From the NCBI RefSeq assembly GCF_002356295.1, contig NZ_AP018042.1:4992361-5056360 (forward strand): DNA of 64,000 nucleotides. Direction: 5' to 3'. The number at the start of each line of letters is the position of its first letter. Position 1 is the first letter of the stretch. Below the pieces are notes generated by a model. That model saw only the letters and a list, made by a program, of their open reading frames with translations. It had not been told where the DNA came from and searched no databases. A program made the translations under genes and the position numbers. This DNA is from Labilibaculum antarcticum. Lineage in GTDB: Bacteria > Bacteroidota > Bacteroidia > Bacteroidales > Marinifilaceae. This document shows positions 23,573 through 32,528 of the stretch, one piece after another.

Positions 23573-24640
23573 TTAGAACTTATCCTGTTTTCTTTGTTTT
23601 TTTACATTTTTAACCATCTTGCCAAAGCTTTTATCCTTGCTTTTCTTTTCCTGCACCGTCGATTCAAAATGAGTTTTTTCCCGATGCATTTTTTGAAAAT
23701 TAGCGTAGGTGTTGGCATCAATTTCACCATTTTCGACAGCTTCTAAAATGGCACAGCCTTTCTCGTGTTGGTGGGTGCAGTCTTTAAATCTGCAATTTTC
23801 AGCATATTCCATAATGCCATCAAATGTCATTTCTAAACCACTCGCGGTGTCTGTGATTCCAACTTCCCGCATTCCTGGGTTGTCGATTAAAATCCCGCCA
23901 TTTTCAAGCACAATCAATTCTCTGTAGCTGGTAACGTGTTTCCCTCTGTCAATACTTTCGCTAATCGCACCTGTACTCATCAGTTCCTTACCGCTCAACT
24001 TGTTTAGCAGTGTCGATTTCCCTACGCCCGAGGAACCAAGCAAACAATAGGTTTTCCCCTTATTTATGAGTGCTGCTAATTGATCTAATCCAGCATCCGA
24101 TTCATTACTGATGGCAATTACAGACACATCTTTAATGCGTTCTGCGATCTGATTCAGAAGCGTTTCCAACTCGACAGCAGTGATTAAATCAATTTTGCTT
24201 AGAAGGATGATCGGCTCCACATTAGAGGCATAACAGATTGTCAAATACCTTTCTAATCTGTTGATATTAAAATCCCGGTTAACGGACTGTACAATTATGC
24301 CGCAATCGATATTTGCCGCAATTATTTGCACCTGTCCTGATTTGCCAACTGCTTGTCGTTCAATCACGGAACTGCGAGGGTAGATGGCATGAATCAGAGC
24401 TTTGCCTTCATCGTATTCCGAAAAAGCAACCCAATCGCCAACGGCCGGAAAGTCATGTCTGCTCTCGGCCGTAAAGCGCAAATTACCTATCAATTCAGAA
24501 TCGTACTCATTTGTTGGTGTCTTTACAACATATCTTTCCTTGTGTTCCGATACAACCCGACCCATCTCAAATGAATCCAATCCTTGTTCATTTCGATATT
24601 GTTCTAGTTCGTTGTTATATCCTAAATCCTCGTAGATCAT
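23573..24640 (-). CDS. rsgA: ribosome small-subunit-dependent GTPase A
   Basis: A circularly permuted GTPase. I place the start at 24640 (MIYEDLGYNNELEQYRNEQG, 355 residues) because the 25 upstream codons to 24715 run into a dispersed repeat. Domains: N-terminal OB fold (about 20-90), the permuted G domain with LLSKIDLI (G4), GSSGVGKSTLLNKL (P-loop) and DNPGMRE (G3), and a C-terminal zinc region CRFKDCTHQHEKGC with the Cys/His ligand set, then a lysine-rich tail. RsgA acts late in 30S ribosome maturation. It is a single gene inside the repeat island. Confidence 0.95.
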   Translation of the reverse strand: MIYEDLGYNNELEQYRNEQGLDSFEMGRVVSEHKERYVVKTPTNEYDSELIGNLRFTAESRHDFPAVGDWVAFSEYDEGKALIHAIYPRSSVIERQAVGKSGQVQIIAANIDCGIIVQSVNRDFNINRLERYLTICYASNVEPIILLSKIDLITAVELETLLNQIAERIKDVSVIAISNESDAGLDQLAALINKGKTYCLLGSSGVGKSTLLNKLSGKELMSTGAISESIDRGKHVTSYRELIVLENGGILIDNPGMREVGITDTASGLEMTFDGIMEYAENCRFKDCTHQHEKGCAILEAVENGEIDANTYANFQKMHREKTHFESTVQEKKSKDKSFGKMVKNVKKQRKQDKF

Positions 24641-24689
24641 TATTCCTGTGTTTATTAATAGTTGTGTTTTACTTTGCTTGAATATCAAT

Positions 24690-24790
24690 TTAGCCATCTT
24701 TCCTAATTGTACCAAAAATCACAGGAAAAGATATTGGTAACTATATTAGGTGTTGGTGAAGTGGGCGAGAGTCAACATCTCAAGCCCAGC
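24690..24790. repeat. dispersed hairpin repeat, copy 3
   Basis: TTAGCCATCTTTCC, spacer, AGGAAAAGATATTGGTA, then TTAGGTGTTGGTGAAGTGGG. It ends about 50 bases upstream of the rsgA start and could supply or disturb its promoter. Confidence 0.7.
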
Positions 24791-24851
24791 CCTTCTCCTC
24801 GCGGGAAAGGGTGAGGTTTTTAGTGACAGGACAGCACAGTCAGGGTTAAAA

Positions 24852-24895
24852 AAGAGCAGCACGTTCATCCATCGGATAATCGTGCTGCTTGATTT
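24852..24895 (-). terminator. terminator after peroxiredoxin gene
   Basis: GCAGCACG (24857-24864) pairs with CGTGCTGC (24882-24889), with an inner ATCC/GGAT pair; on the minus strand T6 follows. Nearly identical to 26475-26507. Confidence 0.8.
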
Positions 24896-24912
24896 GATAT
24901 GATGATTAATTG

Positions 24913-25617
24913 TTAATCCATAATTTCTTCAATTGTAATGTAATCTCCAACATGCCCGGCCATCTTTTCAGCATCGGTGTTAACTGGAAGAGTTTTTTTG
25001 CCAGGTCTCCATCCTGCAGGACAAACTTCGCCAGTTTTGGTTGCATGTTGCCATGCCTGCACCTGACGTAGGAATTCATTTACATTTCTACCTACAGAAT
25101 CAGCTTGTACTTCCTGAGCTACACAAATACCATCAGGGTTGAATAAAAAGCGACCACGAAGAGCAACACCTTCTTCTTCAACAAGTACTCCAAAAGCACG
25201 ACTTACTTCTTGGTTGCCATCAGCACCAATGATTAGTCTTAAACCTTTAAGTAGTGGTTCAGTTTCAACAAATCTCTTGTGCGAAAATTTAGTATCTACT
25301 GATATTGCAAGAATTTCAGTGTTTAAAGCCTTAAAATCATCGTATTTAGCATTCATTGCGGCAATTTCAGTTGGGCAAACGAAAGTGAAATCAGCAGGAT
25401 AGAAGCATATTACAGCCCATTTTCCTTTGTAATCCTCGCTTGAAACTGTTGTGAAATGTCCGGTTGCCGAATTAAAGGCATCCATTGTGAAATTTGGCAT
25501 TTCTTGTCTAACCATTGTTGAACTCATCGTTTTTTCCTCCTTTACTTGTTGATTACTATTTTCTGTATTTTCTACTTGTACTTTTTTTCTAGGTTTTAAG
25601 CCTGTGTCGCATCCCAT
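24913..25617 (-). CDS. 2-Cys peroxiredoxin (AhpC/Prx1 type) with N-terminal extension
   Basis: A 234-residue frame. The peroxiredoxin proper begins at Met31 (MSSTMVRQEMPNF) and has the peroxidatic cysteine in DFTFVCPTE (Cys81; Cys51 from Met31) and the resolving cysteine in GEVCPAGW (Cys199). It reduces hydrogen peroxide and organic peroxides using an external thiol donor. The first 30 residues (MGCDTGLKPRKK, then a polar linker) are an unusual extension. Both starts have a good ribosome site: AGGAGGTT at 25623-25630, five bases before 25617, and AAGGAGG at 25536-25542, eight bases before 25527. Two forms may be made. It follows the ferritin-like gene by 25 nt. Confidence 0.92.
   Translation of the reverse strand: MGCDTGLKPRKKVQVENTENSNQQVKEEKTMSSTMVRQEMPNFTMDAFNSATGHFTTVSSEDYKGKWAVICFYPADFTFVCPTEIAAMNAKYDDFKALNTEILAISVDTKFSHKRFVETEPLLKGLRLIIGADGNQEVSRAFGVLVEEEGVALRGRFLFNPDGICVAQEVQADSVGRNVNEFLRQVQAWQHATKTGEVCPAGWRPGKKTLPVNTDAEKMAGHVGDYITIEEIMD
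25536..25542 (-). promoter_or_regulatory. internal Shine-Dalgarno before Met31 of the peroxiredoxin
   Basis: AAGGAGG on the minus strand, eight bases before the ATG at 25527. Strong SD sites are uncommon in Bacteroidota, so this favours translation from the internal start. Confidence 0.6.
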
Positions 25618-25642
25618 GATATAACCTCCTATAGTTTTATTT

Positions 25643-26155
25643 TTACATTCTAACTTTTTTCCATTCCTCTTTCATTCGATTCAAGTCGGTAATCCAGGAT
25701 TCAATATCATTTTCATGTTCAAGTTCTTCATTCAGAATCTGAACAGCCATTTGATAGGTAGAATGATCTTTGCCATTCGTAAAATCGGCTATTTCCTGAT
25801 ACCTTTGAATTGCACATCTTTCTCCCTTTAAGTTCTGTTCTAAAATTATTTCAATGTAAGGGTCGGATGGTTCGTCATAAGAACAACGAGCCAATTTCGT
25901 CCATTCGGTAGGATTTATTACGGGTGTACCGCCTAATTGAATAATTCTATTGACTACCAATAAAGCATGTCCTAATTCTTGGTCAGCATGTAGTAATAGT
26001 TCTGGTTCTACTTCGCTTCGCATAGGACCTTCCATTACCCTTGCGCCTATCCAGTATTGATAATACGCAAGCCATTCTTCAGAAAGTGCTGCATTTAGCA
26101 TTTTAATAAGTTCTTCTACATCAACTGATGAAATTTTAATTCCTTGTTTGCCCAT
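25643..26155 (-). CDS. Dps-like ferritin of the DPSL (thioferritin) type
   Basis: A 170-residue four-helix ferritin. Candidate iron ligands are Glu26/Glu27 (SEEWLAYYQYW), Glu60 and His63 (DQELGHALL), Glu112 (KGERCAIQRY) and Glu144/His147 (NEELEHEND). Two cysteines near the ferroxidase region, Cys91 and Cys114, match the cysteine pair described for archaeal and Bacteroides DPSL proteins. DPSL forms 12-subunit cages that use peroxide to oxidise and store iron. It shares a transcript with a peroxiredoxin, which fits an oxidative-stress unit. Bacterioferritin is less likely, as no haem-ligand methionine is evident. Confidence 0.8.
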   Translation of the reverse strand: MGKQGIKISSVDVEELIKMLNAALSEEWLAYYQYWIGARVMEGPMRSEVEPELLLHADQELGHALLVVNRIIQLGGTPVINPTEWTKLARCSYDEPSDPYIEIILEQNLKGERCAIQRYQEIADFTNGKDHSTYQMAVQILNEELEHENDIESWITDLNRMKEEWKKVRM

Positions 26156-26255
26156 ATTTTTGTTTATTTAAATTAATTGCATTTATCAAATTTTCCTCTT
26201 ACCTGTTTTTACTCTTTTAATGGAATTATAAAGTTAATTATTTTTGATAGATAAT

Positions 26256-26267
26256 GAGAATATTCTC
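26256..26267. promoter_or_regulatory. candidate operator GAGAATATTCTC upstream of the ferritin/peroxiredoxin unit
   Basis: A perfect 12-bp palindrome in an AT-rich setting (ATAATGAGAATATTCTCGAT), about 100 bp upstream of the ferritin start. The look is that of Fur/PerR-type boxes, but the regulator is not identified. Confidence 0.35.
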
Positions 26268-26468
26268 GATTAGAATTATTGATTTCATGATAGACTATAT
26301 CTATAAGTTTAGCTTTTTATTGCAGGATGTAATTTTTTGAACTAAGAAGGAATATTTAGGTGATTGTCTTTCATCTAGCATTTTACGATCCTGAACTTTA
26401 TGTTTTATGTATTGTCAGACTTTCCTTTTACAGCCAATTTTCACTTCCAATAGAATTAGTCTTTAATC

Positions 26469-26512
26469 CAATAAAAAAAGCAGCACGTTCATCCATTGGA
26501 TAATCGTGCTGC
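26469..26512 (-). terminator. terminator of the RND efflux operon
   Basis: GCAGCACG (26475-26482) pairs with CGTGCTGC (26500-26507), with an inner ATCCA/TGGAT pair; on the minus strand T7 follows. It is a near copy of 24852-24895. Confidence 0.75.
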
Positions 26513-26542
26513 CTGTTATTTAGCTGCTAATTTTAAAAAAAA

Positions 26543-26614
26543 AGATTTGACCGGATTACTAAATTGAAGAACCAACTTCAAAACCATCCTACTGACCTAA
26601 TCCGGTCAAAATCT
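26543..26614 (-). ncRNA. large structured element in the 3' region of the efflux operon
   Basis: The outer stem 26543-26558 with 26598-26614 (GACCGGATTA/TAATCCGGTC plus flanking pairs, two-base bulge) encloses an inner hairpin, 26564-26569 with 26576-26581 (TTGAAG/CTTCAA). It lies 22-93 nt after the TolC-like stop and before the terminator. It may protect the operon's 3' end or be a 3'-derived small RNA; this is inference. Confidence 0.4.
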
Positions 26615-26635
26615 ACTCACTATTCGAATTCTGTA

Positions 26636-28051
26636 CTATTTATGGCTCCAACCACCACCTAAGGAAAGGTATAGTTCCACAATGGTATTTAATTGTTGGA
26701 ATTTAGTGTCTATGGTATTAATCTCTGAACTAAGAGCATTGTTACGTGCAGTTAGAACCTCAATATAGGTTGTGTTTTCGTAGCCGTTGTTTAGCAATTC
26801 TTCGGAATACTGAACTGCTTTTGTTAAAGCTTCCAATTCCATTTTCTGAATTTCATATTTTCTTCCTTCAGATTGGTAACTGTACAATGCATCCGAAACT
26901 TCTTTGCCTGCCTGTAGCATCGATTTTTTGAAATTGTAACGAGCTTCGGCTTGTTGAGCTTTAGCTACTTCATACTTGGTTCTGATACTTCGCTTGTTAA
27001 AAATTGGTTGGGTCAAATTCCCAATCACATTGCTAAACAATGAAGAGGTGCTGAACCAATCGTCGAAATTGATGCTTTCCAAACCTGCGCTGGCACTAAT
27101 ACTCAAACTAGGGTAGAAGTTACTGCGGGCAACATTAGTCAGCTCAAAAGCATTCATCAGGCCATATTCAGCTACCATTACATCGGGTCGGTTTCTTAAT
27201 AATTGTGCAGGAAAACCAGTTTTCAATTCAGCCACAACCTTTTGGTCATCTAGTTTTCCACGAACAATATCTCCGGCATTTTGTCCCAGTAGTAGAGAAA
27301 GTGTGTTTTCTAACAAATTTACATTCTCTTCCAAATTTAAAAGAAGAATTTGAGTGTTGTACAATTGTGCTTCTGTTTGCTTTACAGCAGCTTCCGTTAC
27401 CTGACCTGCTTCCTTAAGACTTTTCATAGTCTCCAGGCCTTCAATTCGGTTGGTTACTGTTCGTTTTGCAACACTAACCTGAGCATCCAAAGCAATCAAC
27501 TGAAAATAAGCCGATGCTAAATTGCCAACTAAAGAACTTTCTACAGCTCTTCGAGCAGCTTCACTTTGCAAATAACCAGCTTGGCTTGCTCTTTTGTTGC
27601 TTCGGATTTTTCCCCAAATATCAGCTTCCCACGAAATGGTACCTGTTAATTGGTAGTTTTCGTAATTTGGGCCATTGCCGCCTGCCGAAATTCCTGTCAA
27701 GCTATTGTCCGACAATTCGTAGTTACCCCCATTTGCACCCATGTTAAGACTAGGCAGATAACCCATTTTACCTTGCTTGTAATAAGCTTCTGCCGCATTT
27801 ACACGCTCAATAGCCATAAGGTAGTCCAGATTGTTATCCAAAGCTTTACTAATTAAGCTTTTCAGGTTCGCATCGGTAAACAATTCCTCCCAAGGCATGC
27901 TGGCAAGTGTTGCCGAATCGGTTGTGGAAACATTTCGATACTGATCTACAGTTTCCATTTCTGGTTGTTGGTATTTTTTTGCAACAAAACAGGATTGAAG
28001 ACTGAATGCTGTCAAGACCAGACTAAGTATTATATATCTTTTCTTCATCAT
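26636..28051 (-). CDS. TolC/OprM-family outer-membrane efflux lipoprotein
   Basis: A 471-residue lipoprotein with lipobox LQSC near residue 21. It has the two tandem outer-membrane efflux repeats with long coiled helices; recognisable parts are LLRNRPDVMVAEYGLMNAFE (NodT-family LRxRPDV) and ALDNNLDYLMAIERVNAAEA. It forms the outer-membrane channel of the tripartite pump encoded just upstream, and starts 10 nt after the permease gene. Length is normal. Confidence 0.93.
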   Translation of the reverse strand: MMKKRYIILSLVLTAFSLQSCFVAKKYQQPEMETVDQYRNVSTTDSATLASMPWEELFTDANLKSLISKALDNNLDYLMAIERVNAAEAYYKQGKMGYLPSLNMGANGGNYELSDNSLTGISAGGNGPNYENYQLTGTISWEADIWGKIRSNKRASQAGYLQSEAARRAVESSLVGNLASAYFQLIALDAQVSVAKRTVTNRIEGLETMKSLKEAGQVTEAAVKQTEAQLYNTQILLLNLEENVNLLENTLSLLLGQNAGDIVRGKLDDQKVVAELKTGFPAQLLRNRPDVMVAEYGLMNAFELTNVARSNFYPSLSISASAGLESINFDDWFSTSSLFSNVIGNLTQPIFNKRSIRTKYEVAKAQQAEARYNFKKSMLQAGKEVSDALYSYQSEGRKYEIQKMELEALTKAVQYSEELLNNGYENTTYIEVLTARNNALSSEINTIDTKFQQLNTIVELYLSLGGGWSHK

Positions 28052-28061
28052 TTCTTTCTAT

Positions 28062-31000
28062 TTATTCTGCAGTTTCCGATTCGTTATCTTCCGGTTTTGG
28101 AGCTCCTGTAATTTTTTCCTGAATCGACTGGAAAACTACAAAGAAGGCAGGGATCACAAACACACCAAACAGGGTTCCTATTAACATTCCACCAACTGCA
28201 CCAGTACCAATTGAACGGTTACCTACAGCACCAGCACCACTTGCCAGCATCAATGGCACTATTCCAAGTATAAATGCGAAAGAAGTCATTAAAATAGGAC
28301 GTAAACGTGCTTTTGCTCCTTCAGTTGCTGCCTGCATTAATTCCATTCCCTGACGGCGACGCTGTAAAGCAAATTCTACAATCAGAATCGCATTTTTTGC
28401 CAACAAGCCAATCAACATGATCAGGGCCACCTGGAAATAGATGTTATTCTCTAAACCAACCATATTCACAAAAAAGATGGCTCCAAATATACCGATAGGC
28501 AGAGATAGAATAATAGAGAAGGGGAGTATGTAACTCTCGTATTGAGCAGCGAGTATGAAGTACACGAATATCAAACTTAGTGCAAATACTAAAATAGCTT
28601 GATTTCCTGCTTTTTGTTCTTCACGTGTCATTCCCGAAAACTCGTATCCGTAGTTCGAAGGCAATGTTTCTGCAGCTACTTCCTGAATGGCTGTAATGGC
28701 GTCTCCTGTACTGTAACCAGGATTCACGTTCCCATTGATGGTTGCAGAGTTGAATAGGTTGAAACGATTTACCACATCAGGACCGTTCACCTTTTTCATA
28801 TTCACAAACTGACTTACCGAAACCAATTCGTTTTGAGCATTTCTTACAAATACATTGTTCATTGATTCAACGGTTTCACGATCTTCCGGTGCTGCCTGAA
28901 TCATTACACGGTACTGTTTTCCGAATCGGTTAAAATCGGCTGCATACCAACTTCCGTAATATCCTTGAAGGGTAGCAAACAATCCATTAACTGATATTCC
29001 GGCTTCTTTCACTTTTTCAACATTTACTTCCATCTCGTACTGAGGGAACCCGGTGTTGAAAGAGGTAATTGCATACTTAATTTCAGGACGTTGATTTAAG
29101 GCTCCCAAAAACTTATTGCTTTTTTCCATTAAGTCGCTAAACTCTCCGTTCGATTTGTCTTGCAAACGCATTTCGAAACCATCTGAATTACCAAATCCAC
29201 GAACCGTTGGTGGTGCGAAGAAAAGAATTCGAGCTTCGTTAATGCTTGCAGTTCTTCCAAACAATTGACCAATAAGTGCATTTACTTTCTGATTATCTTC
29301 TTTCCGTTCTTTCCAGTTTTTTAGTTTAATAACTGCAAAGGCCTTCGAGCCACCTCTCGTACCGCTCATTAAACTAAAACCAACCACAAACATATTTTCC
29401 TGAACAACATCAATTTGATTAATGATGTCTTCAACTTTACCTGCAACTTCGCTTGTTCTTTCTAAAGTACTTCCAGGAGGCAGGCTAATATCGCAAAAGA
29501 TGATTCCTTGATCTTCGTTGGGAATAAATCCTGTAGGAGTAGTCTGAAAGAAATATCCCGCAAGGGCAATAAAAACAACCAGAATTACACCTGTAAGCCA
29601 TTTTTTACGAATTAAAAAGTGAACAGAATTGGTGTAACGTTCGGTTATTGCATCGAACCCAGCATTAAAGGAAGTATAGAAACGACTTGCTATTCCTTTT
29701 TTGTGTTCTTCGCTTGGATTATGTGGTTTCAATAGTAGAGCACATAAAGCAGGACTTAGTGTTAATGCATTAATTGCTGATATAACAATTGCCACAGCCA
29801 GTGTAATCGCGAATTGTTGATAGAATGCTCCGGTTGGGCCTTCTAAAAAGGAAACTGGAATAAACACTGCCGACATCACCAAAGTAATGGATATAATGGC
29901 ACCGGTAATCTCGCTCATGGCCGACACGGTGGCTTTCTTGGCACTCTTCGCACCAGCGTCGAGCTTGGCATGAACAGCCTCGACGACGACAATGGCATCA
30001 TCTACCACAATACCAATTGCAAGCACTAAAGCAAACAGGGTAAGCATGTTGATTGAAAATCCAAAGAGATTCAGAAAGAAGAAAGTACCTATAATTGCAA
30101 CCGGTACAGCAATTGCTGGAATTAAAGTTGATCTAAAATCTTGTAAGAATAGAAAAACAACTAAAAATACCAACAGAAATGCTTCAATTAAGGTTGTAAT
30201 CACCTTACTGATGGATGCTTCTAGAAAGTCATTGGTATTAAAAGGAATCACATAGTCGATACCTGTAGGGAAATCCTTTTGTGCAGATTCCAATGTGCGC
30301 TCCACTTCTTTGATAATTTCCTGAGCATTCGAACCTGAAGTTTGATATACCGCAATTGCACTAGAAGGATGACCATTGGTAATATTCTTGGTCGCATAAC
30401 TAAACGCCCCTAATTCAATTTTTGCAACATCTTTCAGGCGAAGGAACTCACTGTTGCCTTCTGAACGAAGAATGATATTATCGTATTCTTCTTTTGTTGA
30501 AAGTTTTCCTTTGTAACGAATTACATATTCGAATGACTGAGATGAATTCGCGCCAAATTTACCTGGTGAAGCTTCTAAATTCTGCTCATCCAAAGCACCA
30601 ACGATATCCTGAGGAGTGATTCCAAAAGCAGCCATTTTTTCAGGTTTTAACCAGATTCTCATGGAATAGTCACGAGATCCAAAAACCGTTGCATCACCAA
30701 CTCCGTTAATTCTTTTAATCATCGGTATCAGGTTGATACGGGCGTAGTTTTCAACAAAGGTTGCATCGAAATCTTCATTCTCAGTTAATAAGGAGAAGAA
30801 CATCAAAACACTATTCTGAACCTTTGTGGTGGTAACACCCGATTGAATAACCTGTTGTGGCAACTTGCTGTTTACTGTAGCGACTCTGTTTTGAACGTTT
30901 ACAGCTGCAATATCAGCATTGGTTCCGAGTTCAAAATAAACACTTATGGTTGCTGATCCATCGTTACTTGCGGTTGACGACATATAGGTCATGTTCTCAA

Positions 31001-31214
31001 CACCATTTACAGCTTCTTCGATAGGAACAACAACACTTTTTAGTAAGGTTTCCGCATTCGCACCTGGATAGCTTGCCGAAATTTGCACCGTTGGAGGTGC
31101 AATCTCCGGAAATTGTTCTCTTGGTAATGATGTGAGTCCCAAGACTCCTAAAATTACAATGAGTATGGATATTACGGTCGATAATACCGGCCGTTCAATA
31201 AATTTTCTTAACAT
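28062..31214 (-). CDS. RND multidrug efflux permease, HAE1 (AcrB) family
   Basis: A 1050-residue inner-membrane transporter. It starts MLRKFIERPVLSTVISILIV, the family opening; helix 4 has IGIVVDDAIVVVEAV with the Asp-Asp pair, and helix 10 has GLLAKNAILIVEFA with the relay lysine, so proton coupling should be intact. Porter motifs AQ-rich and PPTVRGFG are present. It exports hydrophobic drugs or similar compounds. The gene is between adaptor and outer-membrane genes (spacings 34 and 10 nt), controlled by the GbsR/MarR-type gene upstream. Confidence 0.95.
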   Translation of the reverse strand: MLRKFIERPVLSTVISILIVILGVLGLTSLPREQFPEIAPPTVQISASYPGANAETLLKSVVVPIEEAVNGVENMTYMSSTASNDGSATISVYFELGTNADIAAVNVQNRVATVNSKLPQQVIQSGVTTTKVQNSVLMFFSLLTENEDFDATFVENYARINLIPMIKRINGVGDATVFGSRDYSMRIWLKPEKMAAFGITPQDIVGALDEQNLEASPGKFGANSSQSFEYVIRYKGKLSTKEEYDNIILRSEGNSEFLRLKDVAKIELGAFSYATKNITNGHPSSAIAVYQTSGSNAQEIIKEVERTLESAQKDFPTGIDYVIPFNTNDFLEASISKVITTLIEAFLLVFLVVFLFLQDFRSTLIPAIAVPVAIIGTFFFLNLFGFSINMLTLFALVLAIGIVVDDAIVVVEAVHAKLDAGAKSAKKATVSAMSEITGAIISITLVMSAVFIPVSFLEGPTGAFYQQFAITLAVAIVISAINALTLSPALCALLLKPHNPSEEHKKGIASRFYTSFNAGFDAITERYTNSVHFLIRKKWLTGVILVVFIALAGYFFQTTPTGFIPNEDQGIIFCDISLPPGSTLERTSEVAGKVEDIINQIDVVQENMFVVGFSLMSGTRGGSKAFAVIKLKNWKERKEDNQKVNALIGQLFGRTASINEARILFFAPPTVRGFGNSDGFEMRLQDKSNGEFSDLMEKSNKFLGALNQRPEIKYAITSFNTGFPQYEMEVNVEKVKEAGISVNGLFATLQGYYGSWYAADFNRFGKQYRVMIQAAPEDRETVESMNNVFVRNAQNELVSVSQFVNMKKVNGPDVVNRFNLFNSATINGNVNPGYSTGDAITAIQEVAAETLPSNYGYEFSGMTREEQKAGNQAILVFALSLIFVYFILAAQYESYILPFSIILSLPIGIFGAIFFVNMVGLENNIYFQVALIMLIGLLAKNAILIVEFALQRRRQGMELMQAATEGAKARLRPILMTSFAFILGIVPLMLASGAGAVGNRSIGTGAVGGMLIGTLFGVFVIPAFFVVFQSIQEKITGAPKPEDNESETAE

Positions 31215-31248
31215 GGAATTTTGTGTTAAATAATCAATTTAATGGTGC

Positions 31249-32412
31249 TTATTTTTTAGAAAATGCTGCGTTTCCTTCAGGTGTGTGCTTTTCTGTTACA
31301 GGCTTAATTTGCATTCCTTCACGAAGTTTAATTAGTCCGCCAATAACAAATGTTTGTCCTGCATCCAACCCGTTTTGCACAATAAAATCCTGATCGATAG
31401 ATTCGGATATATTCACCTCTTTGGATAGTACTTTGCTGTCCTTATCAACCAGATACACAAATTTCTTCCCTTGTAATTCAAAAGTTGCTTTTTGGGGAAC
31501 CAAAATAACTTCATTTTGCATGGATGGTAATTTTATAATACCACTAATACCACTTCGCAATAAATTAGCTGGATTTGGGAAAATTGCACGAAAGCTTACG
31601 CTTCCGGTTCTTGGATTTACCATTCCATTGATGGTTTCAATTCGTCCTTTTTGTTCGTATACAGAACCATCAGCAAGAATAAGCTCTACTTCAGGTAATG
31701 CCTTAATCATATCATCAACACTATTCCCGTTCAATTGTCGGTTGAATTGTAACAATTGCTTTTCGTTTAGGTTGAAATAAGCATACACATTACTGATATT
31801 AGAAACAGTTGTAAGTGGTTGTGTTTCGGCACGGCCAACTAAACTACCTACTCTGTAAGGTATGTCACCAATCATTCCATCCACCGGGCTTGTAATTACC
31901 GTATAACTTAAGTTTTCTTTCGCATTTAGGTAATCTGCATTGGCTGCATTTAGTTGCGCTTTTGCTGCATTTAAAGCACTTTCCGCAGTTTGAAGCTGAA
32001 CTGAGCTAATGATATTTTTCTCTACCAAAGGTTTAATTTTATCCACTTCAACCTTTGCTGATACAACTTGTGCTTTTGCCACTTCAACTATAGCATTGGC
32101 AGCATTAACCTGTTGATTCAACGTCTCAGCACTTAGTTTGAATAATAGTTGTCCTTTTTTTACCTGACTTCCTTCATCAATATAAATTTTGTCGACGAAT
32201 CCTTCCACTCTAGGTCGGATTTCGATGTTTTGCTCTCCTTCTATATTTGCAGCATATTCATTGTAAACAGTTACATTCGCTTTTTCTGCTGACTGCACAG
32301 GAAAAGGCATTGGCCCTTGTGCCATTTGTTGCTTTGATGAATCCGTACAAGATGATAAGCCCAGTAGGATGATCGCTATGCTTGCTAAGATGTGATTTCT
32401 TTTCATGATCAA
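31249..32412 (-). CDS. RND periplasmic adaptor (membrane fusion protein) lipoprotein
   Basis: A 387-residue protein with a lipobox near residue 22 (LSSC). Domains: barrel-sandwich hybrid (PRVEGFVDKIYIDEGSQVKK and SPVDGMIGDIPYRVGSLVG halves), an alpha-hairpin of about 75 residues between them, a beta-barrel and a membrane-proximal domain. It is AcrA-like and links permease and channel. It is the first structural gene of the operon, 116 nt after the regulator. The start might instead be Met3, with no effect on the mature protein. Confidence 0.93.
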   Translation of the reverse strand: MIMKRNHILASIAIILLGLSSCTDSSKQQMAQGPMPFPVQSAEKANVTVYNEYAANIEGEQNIEIRPRVEGFVDKIYIDEGSQVKKGQLLFKLSAETLNQQVNAANAIVEVAKAQVVSAKVEVDKIKPLVEKNIISSVQLQTAESALNAAKAQLNAANADYLNAKENLSYTVITSPVDGMIGDIPYRVGSLVGRAETQPLTTVSNISNVYAYFNLNEKQLLQFNRQLNGNSVDDMIKALPEVELILADGSVYEQKGRIETINGMVNPRTGSVSFRAIFPNPANLLRSGISGIIKLPSMQNEVILVPQKATFELQGKKFVYLVDKDSKVLSKEVNISESIDQDFIVQNGLDAGQTFVIGGLIKLREGMQIKPVTEKHTPEGNAAFSKK

Positions 32413-32528
32413 AATAAATGTATTAATTGTTTTTAATTATTTCCTTTAGTTCTGTCTGCATCGAACCATATGCATCTAAGTCTTTAAGTACCTTTCTTAA
32501 GTACCAAAATTATTTTAGTTCGCTGTTT

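Noticed and set aside
23391-23576. Short frames on both strands between 23.05 and 23.58 kb
   Set aside because: They run through dispersed repeat sequence and have no motif, signal or ribosome site.
24640-24715. N-terminal extension of RsgA to 24715
   Set aside because: The extra 25 residues are encoded by the edge of a dispersed repeat, and the family start aligns with MIYEDLG at 24640.
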